Below, in pieces: positions 36,006 to 45,157 of a DNA stretch of 64,000 bases. Within the stretch, counting starts at the first letter, position 1, and the number at the start of each line of letters is the position of its first letter. Where the stretch lies: the NCBI GenBank assembly GCA_002328835.1, contig DCWN01000042.1, positions 129,136 to 193,135 on the forward strand, written 5' to 3'. Made by a program: the position numbers and the translations under genes. The notes below the pieces were generated by a model that made no database searches, was not told the DNA's origin, and saw only the letters and a list, made by a program, of their open reading frames with translations. This DNA comes from Acidobacteria bacterium UBA2161 (GTDB lineage Bacteria > Acidobacteriota > Vicinamibacteria > Vicinamibacterales > UBA823).

Positions 36006-38024
36006 ATGTCCGGGAGTGAGGATCGTGATCTCGGGATGCACCGGAATATCACCCGACGCGACTTCGTCAATGGCGTGGGGGTTGCCATCGGGGGGTCGCT
36101 CGTCGCACCTGCCTGGAGCTCGGCGCGCGAGGGGACGTCCGATGCGTCCCAGGCGCAGGAATACTATCCACCGGCCCTGACTGGAATGCGCGGAAGTCAC
36201 GCCGGGTCGTTCGAGGTGGCCCACGCGCTCCGCGATGGGAACTCCTGGACCGATGTCGCCGATACGGGTGAGCGCTACGACATGGTGGTGGTCGGAGGGG
36301 GGCTGAGCGGGCTCTCGGCGGCCTACTTCTTCCTGACCTCAGCTGGCCGCGGCGCACGTGTGCTGGTGCTCGACAACCACGATGACTTCGGTGGCCACGC
36401 CAAGCGGAACGAGATGACCTACCGTGGCCGCACGCTGATGCTGAACGGCGGCACCTCCTACCTCGAGTCCGTGCGCCAATTCAGCACCGTCGCCGGGACG
36501 CTCCTCGCGGCGATCGGCATCGATGTGGAACGCGGAATTGCCACCAGCGTAGCGGGGATGGGGTTTTACCGATCGCTGGGGCTCAGGAACGCCACGTTCT
36601 TTGCGAAAGAGGTGTTCGGCGAGGATCGGCTGGTGAAGGGACGCGGTGCGCGAGCGGGAACCGGCAGCCGCGGATGGGCCGATTGGCTCGCACAGACCCC
36701 GCTCTCTCCGGATGCGCGGAGGGACATAGCGCGGCTCTACGATGACGGCGCAAACCCGGACTATATGCCCGGGCTCTCGGATGTAGACAAGAAGGAACGG
36801 CTGGCCCGGATCAGCTATCGGGACTTCCTCCTCGATCTCGCCAGGGTTCACCCTGATGTCATTCCGTTCTTCGATGACCGCCCGAAGGGCAGTTTCTGCG
36901 TAGGGATCGACGCCTATCCGGCGCTCTATGGATGGGCCCAGGGCTATCCCGGCTTCCAAGGGATGAACCTCGAGCCCCTCCCCCGCGTGGGCCCCTTGAG
37001 CCAGATCGGGGGCGGACAACACGGTCGTGAGAGTGAATGGAACCACGGAGACGATCTCTACTTGCCCGACGGGAACGCGACCGTAGCCCGGCTCCTGGTT
37101 CGGGCCATGATTCCCGACGCGCTTCCAGGCACTTCGCTGGACGACTCGATCACCTCGCGCCTCGCGTACGATCGGATCGATCGTGCGGACTCCGACGCCC
37201 GGATTCGCCTCAACAGCACGGCCGTATCGGTCCGGCATCTGGGCGATCCCGATGTGGCCCGCGAGGTCGAAATCACGTACGTGCGCGGCGGCAAGGCCGA
37301 GAGAGTACGGGCCGATCACTGCGTGATGGCGTGCTACAACGGGGTCATCCCGCACCTCGTTTCCGAGATGTCCGACGAGCAGAGTGCGGCGTTGATGTAT
37401 GGCGTCAAGATGGCCAACGTCTACACGAACGTCCTGATCCGGAATTGGACGGCGTTCGCGAACCTCGGCATCTCAGGGGCCAGCGCTCCGGGGATGTACC
37501 ACACCGGGGTCAGGCTGGGCCGCTCCGTGCAGTTCGGCGCCTACCAACCCTCGACATCTCCCGACGACGCGATGATTCTGCACATGTCCAGGTCGCCCTG
37601 CGCGCCTGGACGGCCGAAGAAGGAGCAGCATCGCATCGGGCGAGCGGATCTGCTGGCCACGACCTTCGAGACGTTCGAACGCAACATTCGAGACCAACTC
37701 GGTCGAACGTTGCAAGGTGGGGGATTCGACCCGGCCCGGGACATCGAAGCGATCACCGTGAATCGCTGGCCCCACGGCTATGCCTACAGCTACGACACCT
37801 TGAACGACCCGATCGAGTGGGCGCTGTTCGCCCCCGACGATCGACCGTGCGTGATCGGGCGGCGGCGATTCGGCAGGATTTCCATCGCCAACTCCGATGC
37901 CGCTGCCTCGACCCACACGGACTCGGCCATCGACGAGGCGCATCGAGCGGCCCGCGAGCAACTCGTCGCTCGAAGCCGCGCCCGGCGCCGGGCCTCAGAG
38001 AGCGACCTCCTCCCGTCGAGATAG
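36006..38024 (+). CDS. Tat-exported spermidine-dehydrogenase-like flavoprotein
   Basis: A 672-residue flavin amine dehydrogenase. Tat signal ITRRDFVNGVG (RR at 17-18). FAD Rossmann motif VVVGGGLSGLSAAYFF at 94-109, then LVLDNHDDFGGHAKRNEM, the block characteristic of spermidine dehydrogenase. NRWPHGYAYSYD and RISIANSDAAASTHTDSAIDEAHRA near the end close the FAD site. The Pseudomonas enzyme splits spermidine to 1,3-diaminopropane and 4-aminobutanal. The substrate here could be another polyamine. The next gene, another amine dehydrogenase, starts 3 bp later. Confidence 0.85.
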   Translation: MSGSEDRDLGMHRNITRRDFVNGVGVAIGGSLVAPAWSSAREGTSDASQAQEYYPPALTGMRGSHAGSFEVAHALRDGNSWTDVADTGERYDMVVVGGGLSGLSAAYFFLTSAGRGARVLVLDNHDDFGGHAKRNEMTYRGRTLMLNGGTSYLESVRQFSTVAGTLLAAIGIDVERGIATSVAGMGFYRSLGLRNATFFAKEVFGEDRLVKGRGARAGTGSRGWADWLAQTPLSPDARRDIARLYDDGANPDYMPGLSDVDKKERLARISYRDFLLDLARVHPDVIPFFDDRPKGSFCVGIDAYPALYGWAQGYPGFQGMNLEPLPRVGPLSQIGGGQHGRESEWNHGDDLYLPDGNATVARLLVRAMIPDALPGTSLDDSITSRLAYDRIDRADSDARIRLNSTAVSVRHLGDPDVAREVEITYVRGGKAERVRADHCVMACYNGVIPHLVSEMSDEQSAALMYGVKMANVYTNVLIRNWTAFANLGISGASAPGMYHTGVRLGRSVQFGAYQPSTSPDDAMILHMSRSPCAPGRPKKEQHRIGRADLLATTFETFERNIRDQLGRTLQGGGFDPARDIEAITVNRWPHGYAYSYDTLNDPIEWALFAPDDRPCVIGRRRFGRISIANSDAAASTHTDSAIDEAHRAAREQLVARSRARRRASESDLLPSR

Positions 38025-38027
38025 ACC

Positions 38028-40457
38028 GTGGGCTCGGCGCGACGTGACGCGAGAGTCGTCATCATCGGGGGCGGCGTGGCAGGCTGCAGCCTGCTCTATC
38101 ACCTGACACGGCTGGGGTGGAGCGACGTCCTCCTCGTGGAGAAGAACGAACTCACCAGCGGTTCGACCTGGCATGCGGCAGGCCTCTGCACGCAGTTCAT
38201 CCCGAGCTACAACCTGATGAAGCTGCTCCAGTACAGCCTCGATCTGTACACGTCGCTCGAGGCCGAGACCGGGCAGGCCATCGACTTCCATCGCTGCGGG
38301 AGTGTACGGCTGGCGAATTCGCAGGAACGCCTCGACGAGTTTCGTTACCGGAAGGGCATCGCCGATCTGCTCGGCGTTCCCTTCGAGATCGTGTCTGCCC
38401 AGGAAGCCCGAGAGCTATTCCCGCTCATCGAGCTGGACGGCATCGTCGGCGCAGCCCATCTCCCGACCGACGGATACGTCGATCCGAGCGGCCTGACCCA
38501 GGCGCTCGCGACGGGCGCTCGCGCCACGGGGGCGGAGATTCTCCGCCACACGGCCGTGACCGCGATCGAGCGGTCCGGCAAGAGCTGGCTCGTCAAGACC
38601 TCGAAGGGCGAGATCCGCGCTGAGATCGTCGTCAATGCCGCCGGCCAGTGGGCGAAGCAGGTCGGCCGCATGGTCGGGGTCGATATCCCGATCGTGCCCC
38701 TCGAGCATCACTATCTCATCACCGAGAAGCTCGACGAGCTCAGCTCGATCGAGGGCGGGTTGCCGGTGCTTCGTGACGCGGACGCCTCCTTCTACGTTCG
38801 AACCGAGGGAGGCGCTCTGCTCGTCGGCCCCTTCGAGCGCAACACGAAGCCATGGGCGCTCGAAGGAATTCCCGAAGACTTCCACAGCCGCCTCCTGCAG
38901 CCCGATCTCGACCGGCTCGAGGAGGTGCTCGAGGCTACCGCCAGACGGGTGCCCGCCTTCGAGAATGCGGGGATCAAGAGCATCGTCAACGGACCCGATG
39001 GTTATACGCCGGATGGCCGCTGCTTGATGGGGCCAGTGCCCGGTGTCCCCAGCTTTCACGTCCTGGCCGGCTTCAGTATCTTCGGAATCGTCTTCGGCGG
39101 CGGCGCGGGGAAGTATGCCGCGGAGTGGATCGTGGAGGGACAGCCGAGGGACAACATGTGGGAGCTGGATGCGCGCCGCTTCGGCGCCTACGCCAGTTCG
39201 ACGAACTACGTGGCGGCACGCGCCTGCGAGGTGTACGAACGCGAATACGCCATCCACTACCCAGAAGAAGAGCTCCCGGCCGGGCGGCCGCTGAAGACGG
39301 GCCCACTCTATGAGCGACTGCTCGCCAAGGGAGCGGTCTTCGGCGCCCGATTCGCGTGGGAGCGCCCGCTCTGGTTCTCCACCGAAGGCCCGGCACAAGA
39401 CGAGTACTCCTTCCATCGGGGGAACTGGCACACCGCCGTCGGGGAGGAGTGCGCTGCCGTTCGATCGTCCGTCGGGGTGCTCGACCAGACGAGCTTTGCC
39501 AAGTACGAAGTCTCGGGACCTGGCGCGGAGCGATTCCTCGACCGCCTGTGCGCGAATGCACTGCCTCGCTCGATCGGCCGAATGTCGCTGACACAGATGT
39601 GCACGCCCCGGGGCGGCATCGAGTGTGACGTCACGGTAACCAGGCTCGCGGAGGATCGCTTCTACGTGGTGTCGGCGGCCGCGACCGAGTGCCACGACTT
39701 CGAGTGGATGGCGCGCCATCTGCCAGATGACGGCAGCGTCGATCTGGCGAACGTCACGGACCGGGACGCGGCGCTCTCGCTCGCGGGTCCGCGCTCGCGC
39801 GACCTGCTGCAAGCCATTACCGGCACCGACTGCTCGCGAAAGGCCTTCCCCTTCTTCCGCTGCCGCGAGCTGTCGGCGGCCACGGTTCCCCTACGGGCGC
39901 TCCGCGTCTCGTACGTCGGCGAGCTCGGCTACGAGCTGCACCATGCCATGGCCGATCAGAGGTACCTCTACGATCGCTTGATGGACACCGGCCGGCAGTA
40001 CGGGATCGTCGACTTCGGCTATCGAGCACTCGATTCCATGCGGCTCGAGAAGGCCTACCGTCTCTGGGGTTCCGACATGTCAGCGGACTACACCCCCCTC
40101 GAGGCCGGGATGGACCGCTTCGTCGATTTCGAGAAGGGCGACTTCATTGGCCGCGACGCGCTCCTCCGTCAACAAGAGCGCGGCCTCGAGCGTGCCCTCG
40201 CCTGCCTCGTCGTCGACGCCGCGGATGCCGATCCGCACGGTTACGAGCCGATTCTGGCCGGCCGAGAGCGGGTCGGCTACGTCGCCTCGGGCGGCTACGG
40301 GCATACGGTCGGAAAGACGATCGCTCTGGCCTACCTGCCGGCTGCACACCTCGAGCCGGGCACCGAGCTCGCAGTGGACATCCTCGGCGAGCGCCGACCG
40401 GCACACGTCGTCGAGCAGCCACTGTACGATCCCGAGAACCGGCGCCTGCTCAGTTGA
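38028..40457 (+). CDS. Dimethylglycine/sarcosine-dehydrogenase-like GcvT-family flavoprotein
   Basis: An 809-residue protein starting at GTG 38028. Domain order: DAO-type FAD domain (1-375, VVIIGGGVAGCSLLYHL; His49 in TSGSTWHAAG is where the family attaches FAD covalently), FAO_M linker, then a folate-binding GcvT domain (430-809, ending with the barrel VAYLPAAHLEPGTELAVDI). This matches dimethylglycine or sarcosine dehydrogenases that pass the one-carbon unit to tetrahydrofolate. No signal peptide, so it is cytoplasmic, unlike the exported amine dehydrogenase it follows. Confidence 0.9.
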   Translation: MGSARRDARVVIIGGGVAGCSLLYHLTRLGWSDVLLVEKNELTSGSTWHAAGLCTQFIPSYNLMKLLQYSLDLYTSLEAETGQAIDFHRCGSVRLANSQERLDEFRYRKGIADLLGVPFEIVSAQEARELFPLIELDGIVGAAHLPTDGYVDPSGLTQALATGARATGAEILRHTAVTAIERSGKSWLVKTSKGEIRAEIVVNAAGQWAKQVGRMVGVDIPIVPLEHHYLITEKLDELSSIEGGLPVLRDADASFYVRTEGGALLVGPFERNTKPWALEGIPEDFHSRLLQPDLDRLEEVLEATARRVPAFENAGIKSIVNGPDGYTPDGRCLMGPVPGVPSFHVLAGFSIFGIVFGGGAGKYAAEWIVEGQPRDNMWELDARRFGAYASSTNYVAARACEVYEREYAIHYPEEELPAGRPLKTGPLYERLLAKGAVFGARFAWERPLWFSTEGPAQDEYSFHRGNWHTAVGEECAAVRSSVGVLDQTSFAKYEVSGPGAERFLDRLCANALPRSIGRMSLTQMCTPRGGIECDVTVTRLAEDRFYVVSAAATECHDFEWMARHLPDDGSVDLANVTDRDAALSLAGPRSRDLLQAITGTDCSRKAFPFFRCRELSAATVPLRALRVSYVGELGYELHHAMADQRYLYDRLMDTGRQYGIVDFGYRALDSMRLEKAYRLWGSDMSADYTPLEAGMDRFVDFEKGDFIGRDALLRQQERGLERALACLVVDAADADPHGYEPILAGRERVGYVASGGYGHTVGKTIALAYLPAAHLEPGTELAVDILGERRPAHVVEQPLYDPENRRLLS

Positions 40458-40490
40458 ACGAGGTAGGCGGAACGCCACCCCATCGATCCC

Positions 40491-41228
40491 CTACGGCCGC
40501 GGTCCCACCGCGACCCGCGAAAGGCTCCGCGGGTCCGGCTGCAGCTCGTCAGCTCCGGCGGGCATCCCACCGACCGAAAGCATGTAGGCGATAACGTCGA
40601 CGTTCTCCTGGACCGTCAGAGAGTTCGGGTTGTCTTCCGGCATCGTCGCTCGCGTGTATTCGAACAGGGTGGCAAGCGACCGGCCCTCCCAGACGCGGAG
40701 GAACCTCGCCCGCGCCAACGGCGGGGTGGACCGTAAGTCGGGATCGTCCGGAGCACCATTCAGCCTGCGGCCGTGGCAGAGAGCACAGGCACCGTCATAC
40801 ACCGCCTGCCCGCGGGTCGCCTGTGCCTCGGTGAATACCCCGTCCCAAACGGAGGCCATCGGATCGGCGTCCCCTAGCCCCCTTAGCACCGCCGTCACGT
40901 CTTCGGTGGCCACACCGCCAAAGTCATTCGCCCACGCGTCGCGGATGTAATTGGCCAACGAAGAGACCTCCTCCGCGGTCAGGGAGGGAAACGGAGGCAT
41001 GCGCCTCCTACCCGCCTTGATACTACGGACGATCCGCACCAGGTCGCCGAGCTGGTCGTCGGCGTTCAACGCCGGGAACGTCGGCGGGTCGCCGGCGCCC
41101 GAGTCCTTGTGGCAGAGCGCGCAGTGCTGCTGGTAGAGCTGCTGTCCTTGCTCGGATCCTTCCTGCGCGACGGCTGCCGGAGCGATGATGAACGCGAGAC
41201 CGAACGCACCGACCCCGAGCTTCAACAT
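40491..41228 (-). CDS. Secreted diheme cytochrome c
   Basis: A 245-residue protein with a Sec signal (LKLGVGAFGLAFIIAPAAVA). Two class-I cytochrome c domains, each with the same CALCH heme site (C36/C39/H40 and C148/C151/H152), the second after a 100-residue first domain. Possible Met ligands are in RRRMPPF and ATMPEDN. I chose ATG 41228 because the leader starts there; an ATG 21 bases upstream lacks a ribosome site. It lies 71 bp downstream of an exported flavoprotein and probably takes its electrons or those of the spermidine-dehydrogenase-like enzyme. Confidence 0.9.
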   Translation of the reverse strand: MLKLGVGAFGLAFIIAPAAVAQEGSEQGQQLYQQHCALCHKDSGAGDPPTFPALNADDQLGDLVRIVRSIKAGRRRMPPFPSLTAEEVSSLANYIRDAWANDFGGVATEDVTAVLRGLGDADPMASVWDGVFTEAQATRGQAVYDGACALCHGRRLNGAPDDPDLRSTPPLARARFLRVWEGRSLATLFEYTRATMPEDNPNSLTVQENVDVIAYMLSVGGMPAGADELQPDPRSLSRVAVGPRP

Positions 41229-41299
41229 CGGAAGGTTCTCTTCAGCCATCTATGGCGAGCCCGGTGCTGTACGAGCGCCGCCAAGAATCTCGGTGACGA

Positions 41300-43384
41300 C
41301 TAGGTGGACGGCTCTTCGACGGCATGCGTGCCGGCGATGTAGCCGTGGACGTGACCCTTGCCCAGGCCATGCTTGTTGAACCCGCCCACGGCCTCGCCAC
41401 CCGCATAGAGGCCGGGAATGACCTCGCCTTTCATGTCCACGACCTGTTGTCGGCCGTTCACCCGCAGGCCACCGTAGGAGTCGTGCCAGATCACCATGAT
41501 CGAGAGCGCATAGAACGGCGGCGTCCCAATGGAATTCATAGGAGCCTCCGCCTCCCGCTCGAAGTCGGGATCTGCACCGGCTTCCACGTAGCCGTTCCAG
41601 GAGGCCACGGTCTCAGCCAGGTGACTCAGAGGTACGCGCTGGAACTCATGGCCCGCGTAGATCTGTTCGGCCAGATCCTCGACTGTGTCGGCGCGGAAGA
41701 AGTAGCCGTTGTCCGACACGTAGGGGAAGCGGAGCTCCCACCCGTTCCGCTCGACCGCATCCTGATCGAAGATCGCCCACAGCGGCCCCGAGTAGTAGTC
41801 GGGAGGCTCCGACCCTTCGTTCATCGCCAGTGCGGCATCGAGGCCGTGGTCGTAGCTGTACATCTCCCGGACCCACTCCTTGCGGCAATTGCGCCAGTCA
41901 AGCGGCGTGTGAGCGAGCCCCCGCCCCGGAGCGCCACGGTCACCCGGGTACCCGTTCGTCCCGGGCCGTGCGGGAAGGCGGACCTCGTTGAAGAAACGCT
42001 TCCCGACCTGGTTCACGGCGATGAACTCCTCGAAGCCCGCGTTGCCGACATTGAGCCCGGCGGAGCCGCGAAACCCGAACGTCGGATGACCGGGCATCAT
42101 GGAGGTGTACGCATCGCGGGTACCGAGGCGCGTCGAGATGTGGAACGTGGTGGAGTACGAAATGTTCTGCTGCATCCCTGCCAGATTGGCGCCGACCCTC
42201 AGGCCTGCGATGAGCGCTGAGGCGTCCTGCCCCCCGGGGCCAAGTAGGGCCTGCCCGCTGGTCGGGAAGGCGGGCTCTCGCAAGGCCGGGTAGAACATGC
42301 TGCGGACCTCGGGATTCCCCGCGTGGCCGCCGCTGGCCAGGATGACCGCCTGCCGGGCCCTGATGCGGACGGTGTCCCGCTGCTCGTCGATATTGCCGTT
42401 CCGCCAAAAACTCTGCAGGAGCTCACCGGTCTCGGGGTGGTGCCGCGGCGAATAGCGCGCCGTGATCCCGAGCACCCTGCCCGAGACGGCTTCCTCACGC
42501 ACGATCTCGTCGAACCGGCGGTGCAGCATGAACTCGACGCCCTTCTCCCGTGCCGAGAACTCCAGCGGCCGTGAGAGGGCCACTCCATTCGCCACGGCGT
42601 TGGGTCCGACGGAGCGGGTGGCATTGTTCATCTGCACCGGCGAGAACGCACTCGTGCGCTCCAGAGCGGCGACGCCCGCGTCCTCCGCCGTAATGGTCCC
42701 GGCCTTGATGTCCGTCGTGTCGCCCAGCATGAGGAAGCAGGTCGCCAGCCGCGCGCGCGACAACCCGCCGCCGCCGTGCGTGCCGCTGATCCTCGAGAAC
42801 CGGACGTAGTTGTCGATCAGGAACTGCCGAGTCGCCGGGCAGTTCTCGGCCCAGGCTCGCGCCAGCTCTCGCTCGTTGTACCGGTAGGGGCTTTGGGCCT
42901 TGGGATCGACGACCGACCAGTCGGTGATATCGGTGAAGAGGAGCTCGATATCATCATCGACCTCCTCCGGGTCCTCGATGGGCGCCACCGTGACGAACCC
43001 CTCCCGGTCGCTCTCGCCCCTCATGTCTCTCTGCTGTACCGGGTCGCCTCCGCCGAGTGACAGCCGAGCTGCGCTGTGCAGCATCCGACCTCCGAGATCG
43101 AAGTTCTGATCGACTACCAGCACGCTGGCCCCCAGATCCCGCGCGCGGATCGCAGCGGTCAGGCCGGCACATCCGCCTCCGGCAATCACGATGTCGACTG
43201 CGTAGTCCCAGGCGCTCTGTTCGGCGCCGGTCTCCGAGACCCGGGCTTGTACCTCGTCTGCCCCCAACAGCGCACCAGAACCGAGTCCGGCCGCAACTCC
43301 CGTCTTGACGAACTCTCGCCTGTTCAGGCCCTTCTCTCTCTCGATTCCCGGATCGTTGTCGCGACGGTCGCCTCTTGTCGCCAT
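41300..43384 (-). CDS. Tat-exported FAD-binding dehydrogenase, fumarate-reductase flavoprotein type
   Basis: A 694-residue flavoprotein. Tat signal LNRREFVKTGVAAG (RR at 22-23). FAD motif IVIAGGGCAGLTAAIRA at about 65-81. The end, GLYAGGEAVGGFNKHGLGKGHVHGYIAGTHA, is the C-terminal FAD segment of the fumarate reductase/3-ketosteroid dehydrogenase/urocanate reductase fold. The active-site Arg of fumarate reductases is not clearly seen, so a dehydrogenase role is as likely as a reductase one. A good GGAGAGGA lies before ATG 43384. It is cotranscribed with the diheme cytochrome c. Confidence 0.83.
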   Translation of the reverse strand: MATRGDRRDNDPGIEREKGLNRREFVKTGVAAGLGSGALLGADEVQARVSETGAEQSAWDYAVDIVIAGGGCAGLTAAIRARDLGASVLVVDQNFDLGGRMLHSAARLSLGGGDPVQQRDMRGESDREGFVTVAPIEDPEEVDDDIELLFTDITDWSVVDPKAQSPYRYNERELARAWAENCPATRQFLIDNYVRFSRISGTHGGGGLSRARLATCFLMLGDTTDIKAGTITAEDAGVAALERTSAFSPVQMNNATRSVGPNAVANGVALSRPLEFSAREKGVEFMLHRRFDEIVREEAVSGRVLGITARYSPRHHPETGELLQSFWRNGNIDEQRDTVRIRARQAVILASGGHAGNPEVRSMFYPALREPAFPTSGQALLGPGGQDASALIAGLRVGANLAGMQQNISYSTTFHISTRLGTRDAYTSMMPGHPTFGFRGSAGLNVGNAGFEEFIAVNQVGKRFFNEVRLPARPGTNGYPGDRGAPGRGLAHTPLDWRNCRKEWVREMYSYDHGLDAALAMNEGSEPPDYYSGPLWAIFDQDAVERNGWELRFPYVSDNGYFFRADTVEDLAEQIYAGHEFQRVPLSHLAETVASWNGYVEAGADPDFEREAEAPMNSIGTPPFYALSIMVIWHDSYGGLRVNGRQQVVDMKGEVIPGLYAGGEAVGGFNKHGLGKGHVHGYIAGTHAVEEPST

Positions 43385-43557
43385 GACTAGTCCTCTCCGC
43401 GATGGCCGCCTCCCGGCGGCACACAACCGCGCTGGCCCGATTGGGCGATATGATCCTACCGCGCGCCGAATGGTGCACTGGGGCCGAGGAGAGACATTCT
43501 ACGCCGCAGGGGCTCGGGTGCCGACCGGAGACAGTAAACTGCGAACTCCTCACGGCG

Positions 43558-43586
43558 TTGTGTCAGCCCTGCCAGCCCTCTACAAT
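43558..43586 (+). promoter_or_regulatory. Candidate sigma-70-type promoter for the zinc-ribbon/pilin pair
   Basis: TTGTGT, a 17-bp spacer, then TACAAT, 63 nt before the ATG at 43650. The -10 fits 5 of 6, the -35 only 3 of 6. Confidence 0.4.
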
Positions 43587-43649
43587 TGGCCTGTTTCCCG
43601 GCAGCCAATGGCCTGAGCCTCGGCGTGTGCCGTGGCCGGAGACGATCTG

Positions 43650-44366
43650 ATGAAAAGGTGCCCGCAGTGCGGCACGAGGATCCTACAAGACGCGGCCCGC
43701 TGCTCGCATTGCGGTCGGCCGGTGGACGCGTCCCCCGGCCGGCCGGCGGCATCGGCGGCACCCAAGCCCCCACGCAGTGAGGCGCGCGAGGCCGCGGACC
43801 GAAGCGACGCAACGACCCTCGCCGTCAGCAGGCTCGGCTCGGTGCTCCTCCTGGCGGGCTTTCTCGCGACGTTCGTGCCAGACTGGCAGGCGTACGGGTC
43901 CGTCGCCGTCTGGATCGGGTGCGGTCTGGGCCTCAAGGGATCCCACGTCGTCAAGTGGGGCGGCGGCCTCGCGATTGGCCTCGCCCTGGCTTACGTGGGC
44001 GTCACGATCGGGGGATTGAGCGCTGCGCCGCCGCCGCCGGATGACTCCAGCCCTCAACCATTCCTGGTCGTGACCGTGCAGTCGACGCAGCGCGCCGACG
44101 CCGGGTTGATCGTGAGAGGCACGGTCCTGAACACAGGAACCGGACCGGCCTACAGCCCAGCCGTCGAGCTGATCCTGTTCGAGGATCCTGGGGAGACCCT
44201 GCTTGCGAACGAGATCGCTTATCCGCAGGATATCTTCATTGCCGATCTCAACCCCGGGCAACTTGCACCGTTCGAACTGACCGCCGATCTCTTGCACGAC
44301 GCTGGAACGATTCGCTGGGATGTCACGCAGACGGACTATCCAGGAGAGGTGGTCTTGCAGGAGTGA
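43650..44366 (+). CDS. Membrane protein with N-terminal zinc ribbon
   Basis: A 238-residue protein. Residues 1-24 form a zinc ribbon (C4, C7, C18, C21). A Pro/Ala-rich linker, then two or three transmembrane segments (LGSVLLLAGFLATFV; VAVWIGCGLGL; GGGLAIGLALAYVGVTIGGL), then a soluble beta-rich domain (FLVVTVQSTQRADAGLIVRGTVLNTGTG) of the FxLYD kind that describes tissue or cell-surface linkers. GGAG precedes the ATG. Its stop overlaps the pilin start, so the two are made together. Function unknown. Confidence 0.75.
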   Translation: MKRCPQCGTRILQDAARCSHCGRPVDASPGRPAASAAPKPPRSEAREAADRSDATTLAVSRLGSVLLLAGFLATFVPDWQAYGSVAVWIGCGLGLKGSHVVKWGGGLAIGLALAYVGVTIGGLSAAPPPPDDSSPQPFLVVTVQSTQRADAGLIVRGTVLNTGTGPAYSPAVELILFEDPGETLLANEIAYPQDIFIADLNPGQLAPFELTADLLHDAGTIRWDVTQTDYPGEVVLQE

Positions 44367-44938
44367 TGGCCCGTCTGTCGTCGTGTACCGTGCCCACGGA
44401 CCCGCAACCACGGCCGACCCGGCGCCGGCACGCCGGTTTCACGCTCGTCGAGCTGCTCATCGCCGTCGGCATTATTTCCATCCTCGCCGCCGTCGCGCTG
44501 CCCGCGCTGACCCGCGCGCGGGCTGTCGCGTTCGAAACCTCGGCGGTCGGAATCCTGCACACCGTCAACTCCGCGCAGGCAACCTTCGCCGCGAGCTGCG
44601 CCTCGGGGTTCTATGCGTCGTCGATGCTAGACCTCACCCGGCTACCCGCCGACGGCGGCGACGGATACATCAGCCCGGAGTTCAACCTCAACACGATCTA
44701 CCGGAGCGGCTACCGATTTCGCTTCCGGCCGGGCTTGCGCGGCGCCTCGCCTCCGACGTGCAACGGCGTGCAACCCGGCCGCTCGGCGACGACGTACTAC
44801 ATCGGCGCCGAGCCCGAGCTCGCCGATGGCCGCCGGTTCTTTGGGACCAATCAGGGCGGAACGGTCTATCAGAGCTCGAGTCGGATCCAAGACACCCAGG
44901 ATGGCGCCCCACCGGCGCCGGCCGTGCCGATTCAATAG
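44366..44938 (+). CDS. Type IV pilin-like prepilin
   Basis: A 190-residue protein with a 24-residue basic leader ending in Gly and the class-III signal GFTLVELLIAVGIISILAAV (cut after Gly24, N-methyl-Phe25, Glu29 at +5). The globular part is Cys-poor (SCASG, TCNG) and ends in Pro/Ala. No assembly ATPase, platform or peptidase gene is nearby, so it would use machinery encoded elsewhere. ATG overlaps the upstream stop (TGATG). The following 219 bp to the next gene show no gene or clear signal. Confidence 0.85.
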   Translation: MARLSSCTVPTDPQPRPTRRRHAGFTLVELLIAVGIISILAAVALPALTRARAVAFETSAVGILHTVNSAQATFAASCASGFYASSMLDLTRLPADGGDGYISPEFNLNTIYRSGYRFRFRPGLRGASPPTCNGVQPGRSATTYYIGAEPELADGRRFFGTNQGGTVYQSSSRIQDTQDGAPPAPAVPIQ

Positions 44939-45157
44939 CAAGGTCGAAGTCGCTCCCAACCGAGCCCGCATCCGGTCCATCGCGACAGCCCCTCGCCTCA
45001 ACACGGCTTGGCGTGGCACCCGGCTTGCAATTACCGCCCCACAAGGCGATCTTCTCGACGGGAGAGGTCCCATATGGCTTGTCTCGCGCGACGTTGCGGG
45101 GCTTTTCCGGGGGAGCGGTGCGGGAATTGACCCACCCCGCCCACGTGTTCCCTTGGG

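Noticed and set aside
41324..42220. Open frame opposite the fumarate-reductase-type flavoprotein
   Set aside because: No recognisable motif, and the opposite strand has complete FAD signatures at both ends.
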